Origin: an uncultured Bacteroides sp.
Lineage (GTDB): Bacteria; Bacteroidota; Bacteroidia; Bacteroidales; Bacteroidaceae
Reading direction: 5' to 3'
Assembly: GCA_946628545.1 (NCBI GenBank)
Contig: CAMOWU010000018.1
Coordinates: 1 to 43,168, forward strand
DNA: 43,168 nt
Below, piece by piece: positions 31,801-39,732 of the stretch; the first letter of the stretch is position 1; every line of letters starts with the position of its first letter. The notes under the pieces are model-generated. The model was not told the origin of the DNA. It saw only the letters and a list, made by a program, of their open reading frames with translations, and searched no databases. Made by a program: the position numbers and the translations under genes.

Positions 31801-32153
31801 ACCACTACCACTTCGTCAACCAGTTTCGAGTCTTCGCGCATTTTAACGTTCAATGCGCCTGCCTTCGTAACCTTCTGCGAGAAGGTGGTGTAGCCCACGT
31901 AAGAGAACTCCAAGGTGCTCCCTACAGGAACGGAAAGCTTGTAATTACCCTCAATGTCGGTGGTTGTACCTGTTCCAGTACCTGCTACCTTCACTGTGGC
32001 GTAAATGATTTCCTCGCCTGTAACGGCATCTGTCACTTTACCATAGACGTCCACGTTCTGAGCCCTGAGCCCGAGCGGAACGCACAGCATCATGAGTACG
32101 ATGAATATGCTTTTGGCACATCCAAAGTTCAAGTTAGATAGGATTTTTTTCAT
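28857..32153 (-). CDS. SusC/RagA family TonB-dependent outer membrane transporter
   Basis: This 1098-aa transporter imports oligosaccharides across the outer membrane using TonB energy. It has a signal peptide (cleavage near LRAQ, residue 31-32) and a carboxypeptidase regulatory-like domain (about 34-107, VYGKVTDAVTGEEIIYATV). The TonB box region LVDEVVVVGYGTMKR (111-125) follows, then the plug with the SusC signature (IRVRGIGSINANQEPLYVVDG) and a 22-strand barrel ending in FGVNLSF. Partner SusD follows 19 bp downstream. It heads the minus-strand operon SusC-SusD-SGBP-SGBP-GH26. A TAAATTTG promoter element about 97 bp upstream is the likely HTCS-controlled promoter. Confidence 0.97.
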   Translation of the reverse strand: MKKILSNLNFGCAKSIFIVLMMLCVPLGLRAQNVDVYGKVTDAVTGEEIIYATVKVAGTGTGTTTDIEGNYKLSVPVGSTLEFSYVGYTTFSQKVTKAGALNVKMREDSKLVDEVVVVGYGTMKRSDLSGSSITIGEEALKGSVITNIDQSLQGRATGVTAVTTSGAPGSSSSIRVRGIGSINANQEPLYVVDGVIFQGSEQSGAGLGLGDRLGNGKVSTVSPLSTLNPADIVSMEILKDASATAIYGAQGANGVILITTRRGKAGMAKFNYDGSFSINRQAKRLDMMNLREYADYYQDFVSNGWIVESQANKNYMDSSILGKGTNWQDAVFQTALQHSHQFSAQGGSDNIQYYVSGNFMNQEGTIIGSEFNRYSVRSNLDAQLKPWLKLGMSTTFANTKDDLKKADGTEGIITYSLTTLPDIPIYDVFGNYYAEVREGYTNPNPVALANMNSYTLERRKLTGNIFAEVTPIKNLVWHAEIGYDFSESDAETWEPSVDLGGWKKPANQDHWQHNTNKYWQLKNYLTYTGEIGLHRFTAMLGQECWESTWKYLGITGQNLPRNDVQNPQLAEKADRDFTSGFGSASMASWFTRETYNYDDRYYATYTFRYDGSSNFGPNNRWAGFHSLAASWRFSNEKFIKSWAEDFLSNGKLRVGWGQTGNANIGGYKWGVALGVMPSALGQSYRPTGLSNPSIQWETQQQWDLGLDLGFFNNRVNLIVDWYRKESKDMLMIMQLPSYLGTQGNESSALTAPSGNYGTMRNTGLEIEIKATPIVTKDFSWDTDLQFSFNRNKLVSLQGTTSAAIIGYGQWDDVVSRSMIGRPMYDFYGYEVEGVYKDFDDILASPVNTLYSQSSIHNEDGSWSHVTDPTKYSKNNTVWPGDLKFKDVNKDGIIDQNDKTNIGSPLPKFTFGFTNTFRYKGFDLSIFINGSVGNKVMNYTSIPLTSMTSVWNNQINEQIEDRAHLAAIDPNKVYEDGTVWYNDITNVYVTNPGTDVPRVAIGNTYNQNISSRYVEDGSYVRLKNISLGYTFPKSIISKLYLENLRVYCNLQNVVTLTKYKGYDPEIGASTTDARGYVFGLDNGRYPSPFTCTFGVNLSF

Positions 32154-32249
32154 AAAACATTTATTTAGTTTTAAACAAATAGATAGTATTCCTAAGTTAA
32201 CTGAAGAAATTAAGTAGATAGTTTTAGAACTAATGTTAAGTTTTCATGG

Positions 32250-32257
32250 CAAATTTA
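32250..32257 (-). promoter_or_regulatory. Bacteroidetes -7 element (TAAATTTG) for the susC operon
   Basis: The minus strand reads TAAATTTG (TAnnTTTG). Transcription would start near 32243 with a leader of about 90 nt before susC. It is the likely promoter activated by the HTCS. Confidence 0.5.
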
Positions 32258-32514
32258 ATTGTTTTTTTCTTTTCGCAATAAAATTTTCACAATAGATTTT
32301 GACATTTTCTCAAAAAAAACAATTTATTGCAACGATTGGTTAAAATACAATCATAGAAAAGGGGGTATGATTGGCAATCGTATCAGTGAAATCCGTTTTG
32401 GCGCATTGAAATAATGCTGAGCGCAGTGGTATGTTTTTTTTCAGGCGTGTGGTTTTTCGTCCTTTTTTTGTGAAAAAACCTCTTTTTTTTGATGTTGAAA
32501 TCCGATAAAAAGTA

Positions 32515-32522
32515 TAACTTTG
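32515..32522 (+). promoter_or_regulatory. Bacteroidetes -7 element (TAACTTTG) for ilvE-trmB-mrp
   Basis: TAACTTTG is an exact TAnnTTTG match, 35 bp before the ilvE ATG. A TTG at 32495-32497 could be part of a -33 box, though the spacing (17 bp) is short. Confidence 0.55.
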
Positions 32523-32557
32523 CAGATTAGAGCATTCATCAATTAAAGCATATTATT

Positions 32558-33580
32558 ATGAGCGAAATCGATTGGTCTAAATTGGGTTTTGGATATCACA
32601 AGACCGACTACAACGTGCGCTGCTACTACCGCGACGGCGCATGGGGAGAAATAGAAGTTTGTTCGGAGGAAACCATTCCTCTTCACATGGCAGCCACCTG
32701 CCTGCACTATGGACAGGAGGCTTTTGAAGGCTTGAAGGCCTATCGTTGCCCCGACGGCAAGGTAAGGGTGTTTCGCATGGACGAGAACGCCAAGCGCCTG
32801 CAGAGCACATGCGACGGCATTCTCATGCCACAGTTGCCTCAAGAACGTTTTGAAGAGATGGTGAAGAAAGTGGTGCGACTGAACGAGCGTTTCATTCCTC
32901 CCTATGAGAGCGGAGCCACACTTTATATCCGTCCGCTGCTGATTGGCACAAGCGCCCAGGTTGGCGTGCATCCTGCCTCGGAGTACCTTTTTATTATCTT
33001 CGTCACTCCAGTAGGTCCTTACTTCAAGGGAGGCTTCTCCACCAATCCCTACGTGATTATCCGCGAGTTCGACCGTTCGGCACCCCTGGGTACAGGTATA
33101 TATAAGGTGGGAGGAAACTATGCAGCCAGTCTGCGCGCCAACAAGTTGGCCCACGACCTTGGCTACAGTTGTGAGTTCTATCTCGACGCCAAGGAGAAGA
33201 AGTATATGGACGAGTGCGGCGCTGCCAACTTCTTCGGCATCAAGAACAACACCTATGTCACACCCAAGAGCACTTCCATTCTGCCATCCATCACCAACAA
33301 GAGCTTGATGCAGTTGGCTGAGGACATCGGTATGAAGGTGGAACGCCGACAGATTCCAGAGGAAGAGCTGGCAACCTTTGAGGAGGCTGGTGCTTGTGGC
33401 ACTGCCGCCGTCATCAGTCCGATCGAGAAGATCGACGACTTGGAAGAGAAGAAGACCTTTGTCTTCTCCAAGGACGGCAAGCCTGGTCCTGTATGCACCC
33501 GTCTGTACAACCTGTTGCGTGGTATCCAGTATGGCACTGAGCCCGATGTTCATGGATGGACCACAGTGGTCATCGAGTAG
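32558..33580 (+). CDS. ilvE: Branched-chain amino acid aminotransferase
   Basis: IlvE catalyses the last transamination in Leu, Ile and Val synthesis, and the first step of their breakdown, using PLP and 2-oxoglutarate/glutamate. The 340-aa sequence has the class IV aminotransferase pattern: CLHYGQEAFEGLKAY, RMDENAKRL, LYIRPLLIGT, the PLP-binding Lys183 in TGIYKVGGNYAAS, DECGAANFF and AGTAAVI-like ACGTAAVISP. It resembles the BCAT family of about 340-360 aa (eukaryotic/Bacteroidetes type). It heads a three-gene unit and has its own promoter element. Confidence 0.95.
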   Translation: MSEIDWSKLGFGYHKTDYNVRCYYRDGAWGEIEVCSEETIPLHMAATCLHYGQEAFEGLKAYRCPDGKVRVFRMDENAKRLQSTCDGILMPQLPQERFEEMVKKVVRLNERFIPPYESGATLYIRPLLIGTSAQVGVHPASEYLFIIFVTPVGPYFKGGFSTNPYVIIREFDRSAPLGTGIYKVGGNYAASLRANKLAHDLGYSCEFYLDAKEKKYMDECGAANFFGIKNNTYVTPKSTSILPSITNKSLMQLAEDIGMKVERRQIPEEELATFEEAGACGTAAVISPIEKIDDLEEKKTFVFSKDGKPGPVCTRLYNLLRGIQYGTEPDVHGWTTVVIE

Positions 33581-33592
33581 GCTGACGGCAGC

Positions 33593-34354
33593 ATGAGCAA
33601 GAACAAACTGGCGAAGTTTGCCGACATGGCGCGCTATCCCAACGTGGTGGAGTGCCCTTACGGACAGCTCAAGGACGAGGGATTCCCGCTGCGTGGCAAA
33701 TGGCATTCCGAATTTTTCAAAAACGACAACCCGATAGTGTTGGAGCTGGGCTGCGGCCGCGGTGAATACACTGTCGGGTTGGCTCGGTGTCATGCCGACG
33801 TGAATTTCATCGGTGTTGATATCAAGGGAGCGCGTATGTGGAGTGGTGCTACCAAAGCCCTGGAGGAGAATCTGCAGAACGTGGCTTTCCTGCGTACCAA
33901 TATCGAGTTGATCGACCACATGTTCGCACCCGATGAGGTCAGCGAGATTTGGCTGACTTTCAGCGACCCTCAGATGAAGAATCCCCGCAAGCGTCTCACC
34001 TCCACCTACTTCATGGAACGGTATCGCCGTTTCCTGATTGACGGAGGACTCGTTCATCTGAAGACCGACAGCAATTTCCTCGCCACCTACACGAAATATA
34101 TGGTGGAGAAGAATGGCCTGCCCGTTGATATCATCACCTTTGACCTTTATGGCGAGCCTAATGATGAACAGGAAGCCAAGGCCATCCACACCTATTATGA
34201 GGATATGTGGTTGGAACGAGGTCTGTCGATCAAGTATATGAGGTTTCATCTGCCCCATGGCGTGGCCTTGGCTGAACCCGATGTGGAGATTCCCACCGAT
34301 GGCTACCGTTCCTACCACCATGAGGTGAGAAGTACAAGAAAAACCAGTAAATGA
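33593..34354 (+). CDS. trmB: tRNA (guanine-N7-)-methyltransferase
   Basis: TrmB methylates G46 of tRNA with S-adenosylmethionine. The 253-aa protein has the SAM-binding motif [15 protein letters not shown], the acidic loop [12 protein letters not shown] and the family segment [15 protein letters not shown], the counterpart of FPDPWxKxRHxKRR. The C-terminal part [18 protein letters not shown] is typical of Bacteroidetes members. It begins 12 bp after ilvE and is followed 4 bp later by the mrp gene, so the three genes are likely co-transcribed. Confidence 0.95.
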   Translation: MSKNKLAKFADMARYPNVVECPYGQLKDEGFPLRGKWHSEFFKNDNPIVLELGCGRGEYTVGLARCHADVNFIGVDIKGARMWSGATKALEENLQNVAFLRTNIELIDHMFAPDEVSEIWLTFSDPQMKNPRKRLTSTYFMERYRRFLIDGGLVHLKTDSNFLATYTKYMVEKNGLPVDIITFDLYGEPNDEQEAKAIHTYYEDMWLERGLSIKYMRFHLPHGVALAEPDVEIPTDGYRSYHHEVRSTRKTSK

Positions 34355-34358
34355 TAGA

Positions 34359-35459
34359 ATGACACTTTATCCAAAACTGATAACCGATGCCCTTGCCACG
34401 GTGCGTTATCCCGGAACGGGAAAGAACCTCGTGGAGAGCGACATGATAGAGGACGACATCCGCATCGATGGCATGAAGGTGAGTTTCTCAATCATTTTCG
34501 CGAAGAAAACTGATCCTTTCCGCAAGTCCATCCTCAAGGCCGCTGAAGCCGCCATCCATGCCTATGTCAGTGAAGACGTGCAGGTGACTATCGGAGAGAA
34601 ATACAGGACTGAGTTGCCACCCGACCCCGATAAGTTGTTGTCGGGAGTGAAAAACATCATTGCCGTGTCGAGCGGCAAGGGTGGAGTAGGTAAATCTACA
34701 GTTGCCGCCAATCTTGCCATTGGCTTGGTGAGGTTGGGCTACCGTGTGGGTTTGCTCGACACCGACATCTTCGGACCTTCCCTGCCCAAGATGTTCAGTG
34801 TGGAGGATGCCCAGCCCTACGCACAAAACATCGATGGACGCGACATGATCCTGCCTATTGAGAAATACGGAGTGAAACTCATGTCGATCGGATTCTTCAT
34901 CAATCCCAACGAAGCCGCCCTCTGGCGTGGTGCCATGGCTTGCAATGCCTTGAAGCAGTTCATCTCGGAAGTGGCGTGGGGCGAACTTGACTATCTGGTG
35001 CTCGACACACCTCCCGGCACCAGCGACATCCATCTGACTCTGTTGCAGACTTTGGCCATCACCGGTGCGGTGATTGTCAGCACTCCCCAGCAAGTGGCAC
35101 TGGCCGATGCGAGGAAGGGTATCAACATGTATATGAACGAGAAGGTCAACGTGCCGATCCTTGGTCTGGTGGAGAATATGGCGTGGTTCACTCCTGCCCA
35201 GCATCCAGAAGAAAAGTATTACATCTTCGGCAATGGTGGATGCAAACAGTTGGCTGATGAGATGGGAGTGCCCCTTCTTGGGCAGATTCCTCTTGTGCAG
35301 GACGTTTGCGAAAGCGGTGATGCCGGCGAGCCATCTGTGGTCAATCCCGCCACCCCTTCAGGCAACGCCTTCCTTCAGTTGGCTGCCAAAGTAGTGACAC
35401 AGGTTGACAAGCGCAACATGCAGATGCCGCGCACCCAACGAGTGAAAACGGAGAAATGA
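34359..35459 (+). CDS. Mrp/ApbC-type P-loop ATPase (Fe-S cluster carrier)
   Basis: Mrp/ApbC proteins are cytoplasmic ATPases that carry or help transfer iron-sulfur clusters. The 366-aa product has an N-terminal MIP18-type (DUF59) domain (about 1-85), then the deviant Walker A SGKGGVGKST (about 103-112), the LLDTDIFGPSLP loop and LVLDTPPGTSD. The C-terminal part has only a single Cys (NGGCKQLAD); the CxxC cluster motif of NBP35-like relatives is not seen. It ends exactly where convergent dnaG ends, with no base between the stop codons. Confidence 0.93.
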   Translation: MTLYPKLITDALATVRYPGTGKNLVESDMIEDDIRIDGMKVSFSIIFAKKTDPFRKSILKAAEAAIHAYVSEDVQVTIGEKYRTELPPDPDKLLSGVKNIIAVSSGKGGVGKSTVAANLAIGLVRLGYRVGLLDTDIFGPSLPKMFSVEDAQPYAQNIDGRDMILPIEKYGVKLMSIGFFINPNEAALWRGAMACNALKQFISEVAWGELDYLVLDTPPGTSDIHLTLLQTLAITGAVIVSTPQQVALADARKGINMYMNEKVNVPILGLVENMAWFTPAQHPEEKYYIFGNGGCKQLADEMGVPLLGQIPLVQDVCESGDAGEPSVVNPATPSGNAFLQLAAKVVTQVDKRNMQMPRTQRVKTEK

Positions 35460-37709
35460 TTAGTTTGCCAGCGGGCGGTCGCCCAGACGAAGGGCGATCT
35501 TCTGCTGTATTTCCTTGAGCACCTTATATTGCTCCATGATTTCGGTGCATCGGTCGGTATCGCTCAGCACCTCCTTGTCGCGGAGCATTTGATGGAGCTG
35601 GTTGAGGCGGTCGTCAACCACATTGATTTTGTAGTCGAGTATCAGGTGCCCGAGCAGTGGCCCGATATTCGACTCTTCTTTTGGTATTTTCTCGTCTTCG
35701 GTGAACATCTTGCTCAACTGATACTGGTCGTTGAGCATGTCGGCGGCAATCACGCTGACATTCAAGTCGGGGCTGGACAAGAAGAAGCGTTTGGCGGAAA
35801 AGTCCAGGTCCTGGCTGTGGACTTTGGCTTCCTCGAGCATCCGCTGGTAAATAGGATTGCGGAAGGTCAGTCCGTCTTCTTCCAATTCTGCGCTGACGAA
35901 ATCCACGACCTGGATTTCCACATCCTGTCCGTCGCTGTCTTGGCAGAGGATGGAGCGTTCACCATATCTCACGACAATGGTCATGATCAGTTTCTCCACC
36001 TGCACGAATTTCAAGTCCTCCTTGCTTAGGTGACTGTCCTGTTGCGGTGAGGCCTGTGTGTATGTGACGGGTGTGGTCTGGTTGTTTGTGCTGAGGGACG
36101 GGACGGTGTTGGTGCTTGTCGTGGTGGAAGTGGTCTGGGGTGAGGTCTGGATGCCTCCTGTGTTGGCCTCTTGTGGGGTTCCCGTTGGCACATCATCTCC
36201 CTCATGCGGGGGAAAGTCCTCGAAAGGAGGCATATCCTCTGGCGGCAGTCCTGGTGGAGGCGTCTGCTGTGTAGTCTGGGTGTTTGGATCTTGTGTTCCT
36301 GAGTTGGCAGCACCTTTCCATTTCTGTTGTTGCTCCAACCTTTCGGCGCGGGCTTGTTCCTGTTCCCGCTCCTTGAGCATCTTTTCGCGGTTGGCTTTGC
36401 GCTGTTGGTAAGTTGCGTTGGTGATGGTTTGTTCGGGTATGCCGAGCATGCTGCTGCATTCATGGATATACACCGACCGCGTGATTTCCTCAGGTATCAA
36501 GGCTATGCTGCTGACGATGTCCTTGATCATGGTGGAACGTTTGTAGGGATCGTTCTCCGAGTCTTTCTGCAGCACCTTGGTCTTGAACTTGATGAAGTCT
36601 TCCTGGTGTTCCTCAATGTACTGGCGGAATTCTGTAGCATTGTGTTTCCGAGCAAAACTGTCGGGGTCGTCGCCATCGGGCAGCAAAAGGATTTTCACAT
36701 TCATCCCACCGGCAAGAAACATATCGGTGCCGCGCATGGCAGCGTGTATGCCGGCGTCGTCGCCGTCGTAGAGCAGGGTGATGTTCTGGGTGAACCTGTG
36801 TAGTAGTCTGACTTGTGCCTCGTTGAGCGCTGTGCCCGAGTTGGCCACCACATTCTCTATGCCGCACTGGTGCATCGACAGGACATCGGTATAGCCTTCC
36901 ACCATATACACCCGGTCTTCCTTGGCAATGGCCTTCTTGGCTTGGAAGATGCCGTATAGTTCGTTGGACTTGTGGAAAATCTCTGAATCGTTGGAGTTGA
37001 CGTATTTCTGGCTTACCCCTTTTGTCCGTGAGTCAAGCACGCGTCCGCCAAAAGCGCAGATTTTTCCGCTGACATTGAACCATGGGAACATGGCCCGTCC
37101 ACGGAACTTGTCGCGCACCTTGCCATCGTCTGTCTTGTAGCAGAGACTGGTGCGGAAGAGGAAATCCTCCTTGAATCCTTTGCTGATGGCCTCTTGGTAG
37201 AGTGCGTTGGGATGGTATTGCTGGTCGAGGCTGAATCCGAGCCGGAATTTCTCAATGATGTCGTCGCGGAAGCCTCGTGAACGGAAATAGGCAAGTCCTA
37301 TGGCCCTTCCGTCGTTGTCGCGAAGCAGGATGTTGTGGAAATACTGGCTGGCCCATTCGTTGAGCACGAACATGCTTTCACGGTCATTCTGCTGGGCACG
37401 TTCCTCATTGCTCAACTCCTTTTCCTTCACTTCGATGCCGTATCGCTTGGCGAGCATCTTCAGTGCGTCTATATATCCAATCTGCTCCATCTCCATGAGG
37501 AAGTGGACGACGTTGCCTCCTTTCCCGCAACTGAAGCACTTGCACACCCCACGGGTGGGGGATACGGAGAACGAAGGTGTCTTGTCGTCGTGGAATGGAC
37601 ACAGTCCTTTGTAGCTGGTGCCAGCTCGTCGGAGTGTGACATAGTCCGACACCACGTCCACAATGTTGGACGCGTCGAGAATACGGTCGATGGTCAGTTG
37701 GTCTATCAT
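35460..37709 (-). CDS. dnaG: DNA primase
   Basis: DnaG makes RNA primers for chromosome replication. The 749-aa protein has the CHC2 zinc finger (Cys37, His40, Cys58, Cys61), the catalytic core (YFRSRGF, EGYTDVL, NSGTALNEAQ) and the TOPRIM metal sites (LLYDGDDAG, DGDDPD). A long Gln/Pro/Thr-rich linker occupies about 455-565 (for example TPPPGLPPEDMPPFEDF, QTTSTTTSTNTVPS). The C-terminal DnaB-interacting region follows and ends LRLGDRPLAN. It is longer than the roughly 580-660 aa common in other bacteria because of this linker. It runs convergent to mrp. Confidence 0.96.
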   Translation of the reverse strand: MIDQLTIDRILDASNIVDVVSDYVTLRRAGTSYKGLCPFHDDKTPSFSVSPTRGVCKCFSCGKGGNVVHFLMEMEQIGYIDALKMLAKRYGIEVKEKELSNEERAQQNDRESMFVLNEWASQYFHNILLRDNDGRAIGLAYFRSRGFRDDIIEKFRLGFSLDQQYHPNALYQEAISKGFKEDFLFRTSLCYKTDDGKVRDKFRGRAMFPWFNVSGKICAFGGRVLDSRTKGVSQKYVNSNDSEIFHKSNELYGIFQAKKAIAKEDRVYMVEGYTDVLSMHQCGIENVVANSGTALNEAQVRLLHRFTQNITLLYDGDDAGIHAAMRGTDMFLAGGMNVKILLLPDGDDPDSFARKHNATEFRQYIEEHQEDFIKFKTKVLQKDSENDPYKRSTMIKDIVSSIALIPEEITRSVYIHECSSMLGIPEQTITNATYQQRKANREKMLKEREQEQARAERLEQQQKWKGAANSGTQDPNTQTTQQTPPPGLPPEDMPPFEDFPPHEGDDVPTGTPQEANTGGIQTSPQTTSTTTSTNTVPSLSTNNQTTPVTYTQASPQQDSHLSKEDLKFVQVEKLIMTIVVRYGERSILCQDSDGQDVEIQVVDFVSAELEEDGLTFRNPIYQRMLEEAKVHSQDLDFSAKRFFLSSPDLNVSVIAADMLNDQYQLSKMFTEDEKIPKEESNIGPLLGHLILDYKINVVDDRLNQLHQMLRDKEVLSDTDRCTEIMEQYKVLKEIQQKIALRLGDRPLAN

Positions 37710-37757
37710 GGTTGCTTGCCTTTCTTTTTCATGCCCTCATGCCAAGGGCTTTCAAGG

Positions 37758-38336
37758 TCAGTTCTTGATCAGTCGGAAGAACTCCTTGCGGTTCTCGGGG
37801 TCTTCAAAATCTCCGGAGAAGTCGAATGTGGTGGTGATGGCTCCTTGTTTCTGCACGCCACGCATCTGCATGCACAGATGTTGAGCTTCGAGCAATACCA
37901 TCACACCTTTGGGCTGCATCACGTCTTGTATGCACTGCCTGATTTGGTTGGTGAGTCTTTCCTGCACTTGCAGGCGGTGTGAATAGATATCCACCACACG
38001 GGCAATCTTGCTGATGCCTGTGATGTATCCATTGGGAATATAGGCCACATGTGCTTTTCCGAAGAACGGCATCATGTGGTGCTCGCAAAGTGAGTAGAAG
38101 TCGATGTCCTTGACCACCACCATTTGGGAATAGTCTTCTTTGAAGATGGCCGACTTGACCACTTCTTCGGGGTCCATGTCGTATCCGCAAGTGAGGAAGT
38201 GCATGGCTTTGGCCACTCGGATCGGCGTTTTTTCCAGCCCTTCGCGGCTGACGTCTTCACCCAGTACCTTAAGTTGGTAACTCACGCATTCCTCCAGCTT
38301 CTCCAGTTTCACATCCAGTTTCTTATTTTCATCCAT
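37758..38336 (-). CDS. folE: GTP cyclohydrolase I
   Basis: FolE converts GTP to 7,8-dihydroneopterin triphosphate, the first step of folate (and queuosine) synthesis. The 192-aa protein has the zinc ligands Cys84 and His87 in CEHHMMPF and Cys155 in [19 protein letters not shown] and SRLARVVD-like [18 protein letters not shown] are also present. It follows the SPOR gene by 14 bp and is the last gene of the operon starting at DUF1599. A weak stem (GCCCT 37733-37737, AGGGC 37745-37749) lies downstream. Confidence 0.96.
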   Translation of the reverse strand: MDENKKLDVKLEKLEECVSYQLKVLGEDVSREGLEKTPIRVAKAMHFLTCGYDMDPEEVVKSAIFKEDYSQMVVVKDIDFYSLCEHHMMPFFGKAHVAYIPNGYITGISKIARVVDIYSHRLQVQERLTNQIRQCIQDVMQPKGVMVLLEAQHLCMQMRGVQKQGAITTTFDFSGDFEDPENRKEFFRLIKN

Positions 38337-38350
38337 TGTTTGAGAACGCT

Positions 38351-38863
38351 TTATTTGGGATATACAAGAATCTCGCTTTTCACCACCATTGCTCCTTCGA
38401 CTTTGGCTTTGCGGAGCTTAGCCAAGTAGTCGGCAGCCTCCTTGCGCTCGCGGAAATCGCCAACGCGACAACGCCAGTGGGGAGACTCGAAGGTGGTGTA
38501 GGCCTGCAGTTCGGGGAACATGCTGGTGACGCGGCTACCAGCTCGTATGGCCTTGGTCTGGTCTGATCGCTGGCTGCCTCCCCAATAGACTTGGATCCTG
38601 TAGCCCTTGACTTTCATTCTTCGTCCTTCGGTGATGGCGCCCATTCCTTCCACTTTCGTGTTTTCCTTGGGTTCTTCCACCTTGACCACCTCGGGATAGA
38701 CATCAATGTCGTTGTTGATGATGTCAGACAGTCTTGGGTCCTGTATCACCGTCACCTTGCCCTGTCCTGCTTTCTGGCTTTGTAGCTCAGGCATGAATTT
38801 CTGCTGAGCCGACATCTGTGTGGCCATCAGGCACGACATGGCGATGAACAATAGTTTTCTCAT
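38351..38863 (-). CDS. Exported SPOR-domain protein
   Basis: The product is a 170-aa exported protein with a signal peptide ([20 protein letters not shown]) and a C-terminal SPOR-like domain (about 88-170; [19 protein letters not shown], then [20 protein letters not shown]). SPOR domains bind denuded glycan strands of septal peptidoglycan. The open frame extends upstream to 38983, but the ATG at 38863 is chosen because it starts the signal peptide and avoids overlap with tpiA. It lies between tpiA and folE, a neighbourhood seen in other Bacteroidales. Confidence 0.88.
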   Translation of the reverse strand: MRKLLFIAMSCLMATQMSAQQKFMPELQSQKAGQGKVTVIQDPRLSDIINNDIDVYPEVVKVEEPKENTKVEGMGAITEGRRMKVKGYRIQVYWGGSQRSDQTKAIRAGSRVTSMFPELQAYTTFESPHWRCRVGDFRERKEAADYLAKLRKAKVEGAMVVKSEILVYPK

Positions 38864-38905
38864 ATTGTGTAACTGTAGGTTGTTTTTGTTTCCCTTAGCT
38901 GGTGT

Positions 38906-38936
38906 GCCGGCAACGGTCTTGTTCGTCGTTGCCGGC
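38906..38936. repeat. Hairpin (10-bp stem) between tpiA and the SPOR gene
   Basis: GCCGGCAACG (38906-38915) and CGTTGCCGGC (38927-38936) are exact reverse complements with an 11-nt loop, about 38 nt after the tpiA stop codon on the minus strand. No U-tract follows on that strand, so it may be an mRNA-stabilising or attenuating stem rather than a full terminator. Confidence 0.7.
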
Positions 38937-38973
38937 TCACCTTGTTTAGAGATGTTCTCCGTAGAGAATGATT

Positions 38974-39732
38974 TTACTTCCAAGCATCGATAATGCCCTT
39001 GAAGTCAGCGCACTTGAGAGAAGCGCCACCAATCAGGCCACCGTCGATGTCGGGTTTTGCGAAGAGTTCGGGAGCGTTGGATGCCTTGCATGAACCGCCG
39101 TAGAGGATAGAAGTGGCATCGGCCACCTCAGCGCCATACTTCTCGCAGATCACTGAGCGGATGTAAGCGTGGATTTCCTCTGCCTGCTCGGCTGTAGCAG
39201 TCTTGCCTGTGCCGATAGCCCAGATGGGTTCGTAGGCGATGATAATCTTAGAGAAGTCCTCAGCAGAGAGGTTGAACACTGAGCCTTCGAGTTCAGCTTT
39301 CACCACTTCGTTCTGCTTGTTGGCCTCACGCTCTTCCAGGCTCTCGCCAATGCAGAAGATGACCTTCAGACCGTTGGCCAGTGCCAGAAGCACCTTCTCC
39401 TTGAGGATCTCAGGTGTTTCCTTGTAGTATTCACGACGCTCGGAGTGACCGAGAATGACGTACTGCGCTCCAGTGGATTTCACCATCTCGGCGGAAACCT
39501 CGCCTGTGTAAGCGCCCTTCTCCTTGTCGGCGCAGTTCTCAGCGCCCAGACCGATGATGTTCTGGTCGATGACCTGAGCTACAGAAGCCAAGTGGATGAA
39601 CGGGGTGCAGATGACCACGTCGCAGTTGGGTTTGTCAGCTGTCAATGCTTCATTGAGCTCCTTTGCCAGAGCCACGCCTTCCTGGAGGTTCTTGTTCATC
39701 TTCCAGTTGCCGGCTACGATTTTCTTTCTCAT
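38974..39732 (-). CDS. tpiA: Triosephosphate isomerase
   Basis: TpiA interconverts dihydroxyacetone phosphate and glyceraldehyde 3-phosphate in glycolysis. The 252-aa protein has the catalytic set Lys11 (AGNWKMN), His96 (ILGHSERR) and Glu168 ([11 protein letters not shown]), plus the phosphate-binding [10 protein letters not shown] and GLIGGASL. Its ATG overlaps the stop codon of the upstream membrane protein gene (ATGA), suggesting coupled translation. Confidence 0.98.
   Translation of the reverse strand: MRKKIVAGNWKMNKNLQEGVALAKELNEALTADKPNCDVVICTPFIHLASVAQVIDQNIIGLGAENCADKEKGAYTGEVSAEMVKSTGAQYVILGHSERREYYKETPEILKEKVLLALANGLKVIFCIGESLEEREANKQNEVVKAELEGSVFNLSAEDFSKIIIAYEPIWAIGTGKTATAEQAEEIHAYIRSVICEKYGAEVADATSILYGGSCKASNAPELFAKPDIDGGLIGGASLKCADFKGIIDAWK

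Larger units (their letters stand above)
32154..32557. other. Divergent regulatory region between susC and ilvE
   Basis: The 404-bp region is strongly A+T-rich and gene-free. It contains a minus-strand TAAATTTG (32250-32257) for susC and a plus-strand TAACTTTG (32515-32522) for ilvE. Between them lie long A and T tracts, a weak inverted repeat (GGTTTTTC 32451-32458 with GAAAAAACC 32472-32480) and a small GCATT/AATGC hairpin (32403-32417). The HTCS operator is expected upstream of the susC -7 element, roughly 32260-32350, but I could not define its half-sites. Confidence 0.6.

Noticed and set aside
32543..34321. 592-codon minus-strand open frame opposite ilvE and trmB
   Set aside because: The sense genes are clear enzymes with conserved motifs; the antisense frame is open because of codon bias and has no recognisable domain.
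37733..37749. GCCCT/AGGGC stem downstream of folE as a terminator
   Set aside because: The stem is only 5 bp and no U-tract follows on the folE strand; too weak to call.
38864..38983. Longer N-terminus for the SPOR protein
   Set aside because: It would overlap tpiA and bury the signal peptide 40 residues inside the protein.
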